From Glutamicibacter sp. B1 (GTDB taxonomy: Bacteria; Actinomycetota; Actinomycetes; Actinomycetales; Micrococcaceae): 64,000 nt of DNA. Both the position numbers and the translations under genes were made by a program. The DNA lies in contig NZ_CP125942.1 of the NCBI RefSeq assembly GCF_039602135.1, positions 3,286,001-3,350,000 of the forward strand. The letters are read 5' to 3'. Within the stretch, counting starts at the first letter, position 1; the number at the start of each line of letters is the position of its first letter. Shown here one piece after another: positions 9,374 through 16,960 of this stretch. Below the pieces are notes generated by a model that made no database searches, was not told the DNA's origin, and saw only the letters and a list, made by a program, of their open reading frames with translations.

Positions 9374-9844
9374 ATGCCAGGTCGTATTGCCAGAACCCAG
9401 ACCGCTGTCAGGGTCGCCGATTTTCTCGCCACCCGTGAGGGCAAGTCCCACCTAGCTTCTTTTGGCTGGGCACCGGGCATGCCCATCGTGATGACCCGTC
9501 CCAGCGAACCACTGCATGACGTGATGGCGATGGTCTCCGTCCACGGCCGGGCGGCGCTGGTCGCCATGCTCGACCCGCGCAGCGAAGAACTGCGCATGCT
9601 GCACATCACCACCCCGCAATCGGCGCTGCGTGTTGTTGCACCTTCCGTCGCGTTCACCACCATCGGCGCGTTCTTCGACCGGGTCGCATCGGCGACCATT
9701 GCCGAATTCCGCGTGAAATTCTGGCAGCACACCGCCGTGGCCCACGTGATTCCTTCCTGTCCAGCCATGCACAGTTCCGGCGCCGCCAGCAATAGATACC
9801 AGCTGCCATCGCGGCCAGCCTTGGCAACCGCCGGCGTGCAGTAG
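9374..9844 (+). CDS. Hypothetical protein
   Basis: A 156-residue reading frame begins with MPGRIARTQTAV, with a purine-rich site (AAGAAAGGGAAG) about ten bases upstream. No signal peptide, membrane helix or known motif is evident. The middle part (DVMAMVSVHGRAALVAMLDP, HITTPQSALRVVAPS) has the hydrophobic rhythm of a folded domain. It follows the gene at 8783 on the same strand and may share its transcript. A strong hairpin closes the unit. Confidence 0.5.
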   Translation: MPGRIARTQTAVRVADFLATREGKSHLASFGWAPGMPIVMTRPSEPLHDVMAMVSVHGRAALVAMLDPRSEELRMLHITTPQSALRVVAPSVAFTTIGAFFDRVASATIAEFRVKFWQHTAVAHVIPSCPAMHSSGAASNRYQLPSRPALATAGVQ

Positions 9845-9873
9845 CCAGCATTGCGCTTCTCCGGCACCATCGC

Positions 9874-9913
9874 GTGGGCAGCTCCCAGCCATTAAGCGGC
9901 GGGAGCTGCCCAC
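9874..9913. terminator. Hairpin terminator between convergent genes
   Basis: A perfect 13-bp stem, GTGGGCAGCTCCC with GGGAGCTGCCCAC, around a 14-nt loop, located between the hypothetical gene and the end of the photolyase gene. Confidence 0.7.
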
Positions 9914-10022
9914 CGCTGTCTTGTGCAGAAAAGTCATGTGCAGAAAACTGGCGGCCGCGCCCCGTCCTGCGCAGCGCAGCCGACGTGCGAGGCGCTCACG
10001 GCCCCGAGCACTCTCCCCCGAA

Positions 10023-11426
10023 TTACTTTCCCTGGGCAGATTTCATGTGCTGGTAGGCATCGAGCGCCGCCTGCCGCGATTCCTTCAGATCCACCAGCGG
10101 TTCAACGGCCAACGGCGCATAGCGCGCCACATAGCTGCCCGAGGGATCGAACTTCTTGGCTTGCAGCTCGGGATTGAACACCCTGAAATAGGGCGCAGCG
10201 TCGGCGCCACTGCCAGCCACCCACTGCCAATTGGCGGTATTGCTCGCCAGGTCCGCGTCCACCAAGGTGTCCCAGAACCATTGCTCGCCGACCCTCCAAT
10301 GCAGCCCCAGATTCTTGACCAGCAAGCTGGCCGTCACCATGCGCACGCGATTATGCATCCAGCCGGTCTGCCACAACTGGGCCATCCCGGCATCCACCAA
10401 CGCGAATCCGGTGCGGCCCCGCTGCCAGGCCGTGGCCAGGTGCGCCGCCCGGGCCGAATCCCCGGGCCAGGACCAATCAAAATCATCAAACTCCGCCCGC
10501 AGGTTTTCGGTGGGCAGTTCCGGGTGATGGTAGTAGAGGTGCCAGCAGAAATCCCGCCATGCCACCTGGCGGCGCAGTCCCAACGCGCCCTCGGCGGCCC
10601 CCGGGGCGCGTTGGGCCAACGCACTGAGCTCGTGCCACAGCTGGTGCGCGCTGAGGTGCCCCCATCGCAGCGCTGGCGACAGCGCGGAGGTCCCATCGCG
10701 GTCGGGGCGATCATGCAGGTCCTGGTAATCCCGGGCGACCTCGTCGAACACCATATCCAGGCGCTCATGGGCCGCCGCTTCCCCCGGCGTCCATGCTTCG
10801 GCCAGGCCGGTGGACCAATCCGGCGAGGTGGGCAGCAAGCCCCAGTTCTCCAGATCTTCGCCGGGCGGCGTCTTTCCCGGCGGCGAGGCCTGCCGCTGCG
10901 GCGCGGGCTGGGGTGGGCGGATGTCGGTGGCGCACAACGCCTTATGGAACGCGGTGAACACCTTGTAGCCGGTGCCTGATTGGGTCAGCAGCTCCCACGG
11001 TTCGTGCAGCAGGGTCCCGGCATAGCTGTGCGCAGGGATCCCGGCCTCGCCCAAGGTGCTCTTGAGCTCGGTGTCGACGGCACGCTCGGCCTGGCCATAG
11101 CGCCGGTTCCAGTGCACCGCAGCCACGGCGCCCTCGGCCACCACCTCCTGGAGGATCTCCACCGTGGCTCCGCGCCGAAGCACCAGCGGAATGCCCAGTT
11201 GCTCGAGCGAGGCGCGCAGGCTCGCTAGCGCGTGGTGCAGCCACCAGCGCGCCGCGCCGCCCAGCGGCCTGATCCCGGCAGAATCCTCGTCCAGGATGTA
11301 CAGACCCACCACCGGACCCGCGTCGCGGGCCGCCAACAGCGCCGGATGGTCTGCGGTGCGCAAGTCATCGCGGAAGAGCACAAGCTGGTAGTCCTGGGGC
11401 TGATCATGGCTGCGGCTGGAGTTCAT
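10023..11426 (-). CDS. phr: Deoxyribodipyrimidine photolyase (cryptochrome/photolyase family)
   Basis: The 467-residue product has the family layout. An N-terminal Rossmann-like antenna domain (YQLVLFRDDLRTADHPALLAA, and NRRYG near residue 105) is followed by a helical FAD-binding domain holding WRDFCWHLYYHHPE, TGWMHNRVRMV and DADLASNTANWQWVAGSG. These are the FAD and lesion-binding signatures of class I CPD photolyases, which split UV-induced pyrimidine dimers using blue light. The start MNSSRSHDQP gives the usual family length; the frame continues upstream for another 36 codons without family-like sequence. No ribosome-binding site stands out, so translation may be weak or leaderless. It is a single-gene unit convergent with the upstream hypothetical gene. 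Confidence 0.92.
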   Translation of the reverse strand: MNSSRSHDQPQDYQLVLFRDDLRTADHPALLAARDAGPVVGLYILDEDSAGIRPLGGAARWWLHHALASLRASLEQLGIPLVLRRGATVEILQEVVAEGAVAAVHWNRRYGQAERAVDTELKSTLGEAGIPAHSYAGTLLHEPWELLTQSGTGYKVFTAFHKALCATDIRPPQPAPQRQASPPGKTPPGEDLENWGLLPTSPDWSTGLAEAWTPGEAAAHERLDMVFDEVARDYQDLHDRPDRDGTSALSPALRWGHLSAHQLWHELSALAQRAPGAAEGALGLRRQVAWRDFCWHLYYHHPELPTENLRAEFDDFDWSWPGDSARAAHLATAWQRGRTGFALVDAGMAQLWQTGWMHNRVRMVTASLLVKNLGLHWRVGEQWFWDTLVDADLASNTANWQWVAGSGADAAPYFRVFNPELQAKKFDPSGSYVARYAPLAVEPLVDLKESRQAALDAYQHMKSAQGK

Positions 11427-11582
11427 GCAGCCATCGTAGATTAACCGCGGAACCTGCACCGCGAACCTGTATACCAGCAGGGTGCGGTGGTTCCGGCGGC
11501 CGCTACTGCTCGACATCGGCACAGGCCAGTTCATAGACTCGTGGGTGAACGCATACTCACCGCCCTGAAAGGAGTTCCGCCC

Positions 11583-11810
11583 ATGAAGGACACCCCAAGG
11601 AACAACCGGCTCTCCTGGCTGCTCGTCGTTGGTTCCGGCCTGGTCGTGCTCGTGCTGTCGGTGCTGCGGCTGGCCGACGCTACCGGCTCCCCCTCGACCT
11701 CGATAACGGGCTCAATTGTGCAGCTGGTGGTCGGGGCCTTCGTCACTGCGCTGGGGCTATGGCAGTTGCGCGCACCGAAGCAAGAACGCCCCGAAGCAGA
11801 CCAGCAGTAG
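11583..11810 (+). CDS. Small two-helix membrane protein
   Basis: The 75-residue product starts after AAAGGAG with good spacing. Two hydrophobic segments, WLLVVGSGLVVLVLSVLRL and IVQLVVGAFVTALGLWQL, are joined by a short Ser/Thr loop. The C-terminus is charged and likely cytoplasmic. No functional motif is visible. It is divergent from the photolyase gene. Confidence 0.65.
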   Translation: MKDTPRNNRLSWLLVVGSGLVVLVLSVLRLADATGSPSTSITGSIVQLVVGAFVTALGLWQLRAPKQERPEADQQ

Positions 11811-11822
11811 CCCCGCACCGAG

Positions 11823-11843
11823 CTGCCGCAGGGCTGGCGGCAG
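11823..11843 (+). terminator. Short hairpin after the two-helix protein gene
   Basis: Arms CTGCCGC and GCGGCAG around a 7-nt loop, 13 bp after the stop codon. No T run is present. Confidence 0.4.
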
Positions 11844-11903
11844 TGGCATCCGGGACTTCTACGCAATGTCAAATTCTCGCCAGCGATCTGGAATACTGAT
11901 CCT

Positions 11904-12521
11904 GTGGCCCATTCTCCCCGCTCAGCACGCGCCCTCAGAGGCACGAGCGCAGCGCTCTTCGCGACGTTCGTTTCCCTGGCCTCGCATATGCTCGCGGGCG
12001 GCCCGGTCCCCTCGCTGCTGAACATCGCCCTGCCACTGTCCCTGTCACTGCTTGTGTGCATGCTGCTCAGCGGCAAGCAATTCACCCTGTGGCGCCTGGC
12101 CGTCATGGTCGGCTTCAGCCAGCTGCTTTTCCATTTCCTGTTCTCGATGGGCTCAGGCAGCTCCATGGCCGCCGCCAATGGGCCTCACCTGCATCACGGC
12201 ACGCCGCTGAACCTCGACGTCACCTTCGTGGCGCATCATGCCGCGTCAAGCCACGGCGAGAGCACCATGGTACTCGCCCACCTGGGCGCGGCCTTGGCCA
12301 CGGTGCTGGTCCTGCACCGCAGCGAACAGGTCTTGATCGGCATCTCGAACATCGTTGATGTTCTCACCTGGAAATTTGTCCTGGCGCTTGTCAACTACGT
12401 CTTCCATCCGTTCACGCCACGCGTGGCAGCGGTTGAATCGCGTGACATCCCAGCAGCCACGCTGGCCGTTGATACCACGTCAGTGATCCGCCGCGGCCCG
12501 CCCTCGTTCACCACGGCCTAA
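11904..12521 (+). CDS. Membrane protein with His-rich loop, first gene of a copper/heme-type cluster
   Basis: The 205-residue protein has about four to five hydrophobic segments. Between the third and fourth lies a loop with HLHHG and AHHAASSHGES, rich in His and Met, as expected for a metal-binding extracytoplasmic loop. I do not recognise a named family. It sits before genes for a PCu(A)C copper chaperone, a DyP peroxidase and a PepSY protein on the same strand, so a role in copper or heme handling is a reasonable inference. The start is a GTG with no clear ribosome-binding site; an AATACT box 10-15 bp upstream could make the message nearly leaderless. Confidence 0.65.
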   Translation: MAHSPRSARALRGTSAALFATFVSLASHMLAGGPVPSLLNIALPLSLSLLVCMLLSGKQFTLWRLAVMVGFSQLLFHFLFSMGSGSSMAAANGPHLHHGTPLNLDVTFVAHHAASSHGESTMVLAHLGAALATVLVLHRSEQVLIGISNIVDVLTWKFVLALVNYVFHPFTPRVAAVESRDIPAATLAVDTTSVIRRGPPSFTTA

Positions 12522-12771
12522 GACACGGCAGCTCTGGCCCACGGCCAGCAGATCCATTTCCCGACCCCTTTTTACGGGCCTTGCACCCCGTTGTCCCTGG
12601 CCTGCCCTGCTTGCGCTTCCGCCCTGTACAGCCCCGGTATCCCGGGCCGTTCCTTTCCCGTGCTGCACCCTGCTTCCAGCGCGCCCGCGATGGGCACCAC
12701 GCGCCACGCGAAGGCTCCAGCACCCCCGACGTGAAGCACCCTTGCTGCTTCCAGACTTCCTAGGATGATCC
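12522..12771. other. 250-bp intergenic region upstream of the copper chaperone gene
   Basis: Pyrimidine-rich on the plus strand, with no convincing reading frame. It probably contains the promoter or an mRNA leader for the following three genes. No operator motif is recognised. Confidence 0.4.
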
Positions 12772-13323
12772 GTGAAAAATTCCCTGACCCTACGTATCGC
12801 TGCCCTGTGCGCGGCAGCCGCCGTCACACTGAGCGGATGCGCCGCCACTGGCGCTGGCGACTCCAGCACCCCCGCGCAGGGCGCGTCAGCCACCATGAAA
12901 GATCCCTGGCTCAAGGCCGTGGACGATGGCATGACCGCCGGCTTCGGCACCATCGTGAACAACGGCGACCACGAGGTCACCGTCACTGCTGTCACCAGCC
13001 CGGCCTCCGATGACCTCGAGCTGCACGAAACCGTGGCCAACGAATCCGGGGCCATGGTCATGCGCGAAAAGACCGGTGGTTTCACCATCCCCGCCCACGG
13101 CGAGCTCCACCTGGAGCCCGGAGGCAGCCACATCATGCTCATGGACCTGCCCAAGGCACTGGCCCCGGGCAGCGAAGTCAGCATGACGCTGCAGTTCTCT
13201 GATCAGAGCACCCTCGAATTCTCCGCTCCGGTCAAGGACTTCGCCGGAGCGAACGAGAATTACCACGGGAGCGAGCACGGCGACCTGGACGATGCCCCGG
13301 CAGAAAGCACCCACGATCACTGA
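12772..13323 (+). CDS. PCu(A)C-family periplasmic-type copper chaperone (lipoprotein)
   Basis: The 183-residue product starts at GTG, with AGGATG upstream. The signal peptide ends in the lipobox LSGC (Cys23). The mature domain holds the PCu(A)C copper-site signature: His in LELHETVANESG, Met in AMVMREKTGG and the HxM pair in GGSHIMLM. The C-terminus adds a His/Asp/Glu-rich tail (NYHGSEHGD, STHDH) that may bind extra metal. The family carries Cu(I) outside the membrane, for example to cytochrome oxidase. The stop overlaps the DyP peroxidase start by one base, so the two are translationally coupled. Confidence 0.88.
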   Translation: MKNSLTLRIAALCAAAAVTLSGCAATGAGDSSTPAQGASATMKDPWLKAVDDGMTAGFGTIVNNGDHEVTVTAVTSPASDDLELHETVANESGAMVMREKTGGFTIPAHGELHLEPGGSHIMLMDLPKALAPGSEVSMTLQFSDQSTLEFSAPVKDFAGANENYHGSEHGDLDDAPAESTHDH

Positions 13324-14525
13324 TGGCACGCAAAGAATCTGACTCCGCCCTGCGCCCGAGCCGCCGCGGGATCTTGTTCGGCGGGGCCGCGGCCGGCCTG
13401 GGGGCCGTGGCCACCCTGGGCGTGGAATCGCTGGCCGGGCGCGGCACCACGGCGCAAGCCTCCGAGGAACTCCATGGCCAGGAGGTGATCCCCTTCTACG
13501 GTCAGCATCAAGCAGGAATTGCTACCGCGCCCCAGGCCCATGCCGTCTATCTGGCGCTTACGTTGCGCAATGGCGTGGACCGCGAGGGGCTCATGCGCCT
13601 GCTTCGGCTGCTCACCGACGATGCGGCCCGGCTGACCCAGGGCGAGGCGGCCCTGGCGGATACCGAACCCGAATTGGCGACGGTGCCGGCCCGCCTGACC
13701 GTCACCTTCGGCTTCGGCCCAAAGCTGGTGGAGATGGCCGGTTCCTCTGCCGCGGACATTCAGCCGCTGCCAAAGTTCAGCATCGATCGACTGCAGGAAC
13801 GCTGGAATGACGGGGATCTGCTGCTGCACCTGGGCTCGGATGACCCCTTCACGCTCGCCCACACCCAGCGCATGCTCTTAAAGGACGCCCGCAGCTTCTG
13901 CGAGGTGAAATGGGTGCAAACCGGGTTCCGACGCTCGCGGGGCTCGGAAGCCAGCGGGACGACGATGCGCAACCTGTTCGGACAGGTCGACGGGACCGTG
14001 AACCCGGCACCGGCCACCGATGATTTCACGTCCCTGGTGTGGAATGAGGACGGCAGCACCACCATGGTGATCCGCCGCATCCACATGGACGTTGACACCT
14101 GGGATGAGGTGGATCGATCCGGCCGGGAATTCAGCGTGGGCCGCACCCTGAGCAACGGCGCACCAACCACCGGAACCAATGAGCATGATGAACCGGATTT
14201 CGGCGCCATGACGGCCCTGGGATTCCCGGTCATCGCTGACCAGGCCCACATCCGGCGAGCGCGCTCGGAGAACACCAGCGAGCGGATCTTCCGCCGGGGC
14301 TACAACTACGATGAGCAGCCCAGCGGAACGCAGATGTCCGATTCCGGGCTGATTTTCGTGTCCTACCAGAAAAACGTGGAACGCCAATACATTCCGTTGC
14401 AGAAGCGGCTGGCCGAACTGGACGCATTGAACCAGTGGACCACGCCCATCGGCTCCGCCGTGTTCCTCATCCCGCCGGGCTGCGCCGAGGGAGGGTTCAT
14501 CGGTGAAGCTCTCTTCACGCACTAG
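13323..14525 (+). CDS. Tat-exported DyP-type heme peroxidase
   Basis: This 400-residue protein opens with a twin-arginine signal (PSRRGILFGG followed by an Ala/Gly-rich hydrophobic stretch), so it is exported folded. The catalytic Asp motif GxxDG appears as GQVDGT, and the proximal heme region includes HIRRARSEN and RIFRRGYNY. Members reduce H2O2 and oxidise dyes or phenolics; EfeB relatives act with iron import. Here the gene is fused in operon order with a copper chaperone and a PepSY membrane protein rather than efeU/efeO. Family length is ~400, so it appears complete. Confidence 0.9.
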   Translation: MARKESDSALRPSRRGILFGGAAAGLGAVATLGVESLAGRGTTAQASEELHGQEVIPFYGQHQAGIATAPQAHAVYLALTLRNGVDREGLMRLLRLLTDDAARLTQGEAALADTEPELATVPARLTVTFGFGPKLVEMAGSSAADIQPLPKFSIDRLQERWNDGDLLLHLGSDDPFTLAHTQRMLLKDARSFCEVKWVQTGFRRSRGSEASGTTMRNLFGQVDGTVNPAPATDDFTSLVWNEDGSTTMVIRRIHMDVDTWDEVDRSGREFSVGRTLSNGAPTTGTNEHDEPDFGAMTALGFPVIADQAHIRRARSENTSERIFRRGYNYDEQPSGTQMSDSGLIFVSYQKNVERQYIPLQKRLAELDALNQWTTPIGSAVFLIPPGCAEGGFIGEALFTH

Positions 14526-14561
14526 CGCCCCTCGTCGCTTCTCTTCTGCCAAGGACAACAC

Positions 14562-16010
14562 ATGACACTTCTGGACCCCGCACCCCCGGAATCCCCACCG
14601 CCTTCCATCCCCGCGCGCCCAGCCAGCAAAGGCTGGTTCAGGCAGCTGCTGCTAAGGCTGCATTTCTATGCAGGCATTTTCATCGGCCCGTTCATCCTCA
14701 TCGCCGCCGTGAGCGGTGCGCTCTACGCCATCACGCCACAGATCGAGCAGGCGGTCTATGCCGAGGAACTGCGCGCACCCGTTGCCGAGTCCTATCTGCC
14801 GCTGGCGGAGCAAGTCGAAGCCGCCAACAACTACATGGGCAGTAGCGAGGCCTTGGTCGCGGTGCGTCCAGCGCCGAACCCCGGGGACACCACCCGGGTG
14901 ATGTATGCCGACCCGGCACTGGGCGAGAGCGAAACCCGGGCGATCTTCGTGGACCCCGCCACTGCTGACATCCGCGGCGACCTCACCGCCTACGGCACCA
15001 GCGGCGCCCTGCCCCTGCGCACCTGGATCGACCAGCTGCACCGCAATCTGCAGCTGGGGGAACCCGGGCGCATGTACAGCGAGCTGGCCGCCTCCTGGAT
15101 GGGCATCATCGCCCTTGCCGGTTTAGGTCTATGGATTGTGCGGATCAGGCGCACCAAACGCAAAAAAGACCTCCTGCGCCCCAACACCAAGGGCACCGGC
15201 TACCGCCGGCTAGCCAGCTGGCATGGATCCTTGGGGATCTGGGTCCTGCTCGGCGCGTTCTTCCTCTCGGCCACCGGGATCACGTGGTCCACCTACGGTG
15301 GCGCCAACGTAGGTGAATTGCGCACTGCGTTGAATTGGGGCACCCCCTCGGTGAACACCGATCTCACTGCTTCTGGGGACAGTTCCGCTGACGTGCATGC
15401 CCACCATCACGCAGCTGCTGCGGCACCCACCGGGGACTCCGTGAGCCCGGCGGCATTCGACACGATGCTCTCCATCGGCCAGGAAGTCAATGTCAACACC
15501 GGACTGGTGGAAATCAAGCCGCCCGCTGCGCAGGGCCAGGCCTGGGTGGTCCAGGAAATCCAGCACTCCTACCCCACCGAGGTCGATGCCGTGTCCATCA
15601 ACGGCCAGACGCTTCAGGTCGTGGACCGGGTCGATTTCAAGGACTTCAGCCTGGCCGCGAAGCTCTCCCGCTGGGGCATCGACATCCACATGGGCTCAAT
15701 GTTCGGGTTGCCCAACCAGATCCTGCTGTTCCTTGTGGCCTCCACCATCGCCGCCATGGTGGTACTGGGGTATGCGATGTGGTGGAAACGCCGACCCACG
15801 AAAAACCCGACTCGGCGCATGGGCAAGGCTCCAGCCCGGGGCGGCCTGTTGCGGGCCCCGTGGTGGGCGGCCCTTCCGGTTCTGGCCGCAGCGGTCCTCG
15901 TGGGCCTGTTCTTGCCGCTGATGGGGGCAAGCCTCGCGCTGTTCATGCTCATCGATGTGATTGTTGGCTGGGTTCAGCGATCGCGTTCCCGGACGGCGGC
16001 GACCCGCTAG
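14562..16010 (+). CDS. PepSY-associated membrane protein
   Basis: The 482-residue protein has an N-terminal helix (LHFYAGIFIGPFILIAAVSG) typical of PepSY-TM proteins. A large extracytoplasmic domain follows, then a pair of helices around GIIALAGLGLWIV and a second periplasmic-type domain with HAHHHAAA, and finally three C-terminal helices. The conserved HGSLGIW and DIHMGSMFG His motifs are those of the family related to iron/heme-linked membrane reductases. AAGGAC precedes the ATG. Its position after PCu(A)C and DyP genes suggests it works with them in metal or heme redox chemistry at the membrane; the specific reaction is unknown. Confidence 0.82.
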   Translation: MTLLDPAPPESPPPSIPARPASKGWFRQLLLRLHFYAGIFIGPFILIAAVSGALYAITPQIEQAVYAEELRAPVAESYLPLAEQVEAANNYMGSSEALVAVRPAPNPGDTTRVMYADPALGESETRAIFVDPATADIRGDLTAYGTSGALPLRTWIDQLHRNLQLGEPGRMYSELAASWMGIIALAGLGLWIVRIRRTKRKKDLLRPNTKGTGYRRLASWHGSLGIWVLLGAFFLSATGITWSTYGGANVGELRTALNWGTPSVNTDLTASGDSSADVHAHHHAAAAAPTGDSVSPAAFDTMLSIGQEVNVNTGLVEIKPPAAQGQAWVVQEIQHSYPTEVDAVSINGQTLQVVDRVDFKDFSLAAKLSRWGIDIHMGSMFGLPNQILLFLVASTIAAMVVLGYAMWWKRRPTKNPTRRMGKAPARGGLLRAPWWAALPVLAAAVLVGLFLPLMGASLALFMLIDVIVGWVQRSRSRTAATR

Positions 16011-16114
16011 CCAAAGGATCGCGCACATCGTATTCGATATTGATGGTGGTCGTGCGCTACGGCGCGACTACTCACCGGCCGCGGCGGTGCCCGCCTGACT
16101 GCGGAAGGGCAGCC

Positions 16115-16151
16115 CGGTGCTGTGGCGCTTCAGACAAGCACCACAGCACCG
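16115..16151. terminator. Possible hairpin terminator after the PepSY gene
   Basis: Arms CGGTGCTGTGG and CCACAGCACCG (11 bp) around a 15-nt loop, about 100 bp after the stop codon and before IS debris. No T run. Confidence 0.4.
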
Positions 16152-16280
16152 TGGCAGCCGCTGCATGCACTGGATCCCCGGTATCCCGCAATGCTTACTG
16201 GGATGGAATACCAAATGCATTTGCTGACGTATTCTGCGAATGGGCCCAATCGGACGGCCTCATTGATTCATCTGGGTGCC

Positions 16281-16625
16281 TGAATCATCCCGGGTTTGAT
16301 GCCGCTGTCTTTCTTAGAAGAGATAGCAGCCATGCCCGCGAAAAATTTCGCCGCAGTCCGTGACCGTGCCGCGCGGATGATTCGCGACCGGCTCTCCGAG
16401 CACCCCTCCATGTACGCGGCTTGCAAGGCCGTAGCACCGAAGCTGGATGTGGGGCCGGAATCCTTGCCTCGCTGGGTGTCGCACTTCCAGGTTGATGCCG
16501 GCCAGGGGATAGACCGAGCACCGATGAGCTCGAGGCGTTGCGGAAAGAACGCAGGCAGCCAACTGAACGCACGATTCAATGCCGAGAATTATCACGTCTT
16601 GATGATTTCAACACTGCATATGTGA
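16281..16625 (+). pseudogene. IS3-family OrfA transposase relic
   Basis: The translated segment MIRDRLSEHPSMYAACKAV followed by APKLDVGPESLPRWV is the helix-turn-helix part of an IS3 OrfA. After WVSHFQVDAGQ the frame slips, and DELEALRKER continues in the next frame. No OrfB follows. The sequence just upstream (TGAATCATCCCGGG) may be the old element end. It is inactive, and marks the left side of an IS-rich stretch. Confidence 0.7.
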
Positions 16626-16960
16626 GCGCGGGGCCAGCCTGTTGTCCGTACTTTCTATGAGTCGGGACGGAAGGAAAGCGCCCTATGCGCCGCAGATCTT
16701 CTCAGATACTCAAGATTGAAAAATATTATTCAAAACATTAATAGCTTATTGCCAGACGACTTCCAGTGGAACTTATTGTGTGAGTAATCTGCTCTTTGCC
16801 GCCACGTCACATTCGGAATTTTCAATATTCAGTTCGTAACATCGTGAAATAGTGGGGCCATCTTGAACGGGATATTTTAATTAATCTGTAGGATCGAGAA
16901 TTAAACGTATCCGACGCACAGAGTTCTTGCATCCCAGGAACAAGTACACAAAGGGCGGCC
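16626..16960. other. AT-rich intergenic region before the SulP-carbonic anhydrase gene
   Basis: This stretch is clearly lower in GC than its surroundings and contains runs such as ATATTATTCAAAACATTAAT and GATATTTTAATTAATCTG. No reading frame is convincing. It probably carries the promoter of the next gene; the composition change suggests foreign origin for this block. Confidence 0.45.

Noticed and set aside
13323..14525. DyP gene as efeB of an EfeUOB iron importer
   Set aside because: efeU- and efeO-type genes are absent; the neighbours are a PCu(A)C copper chaperone and a PepSY protein.
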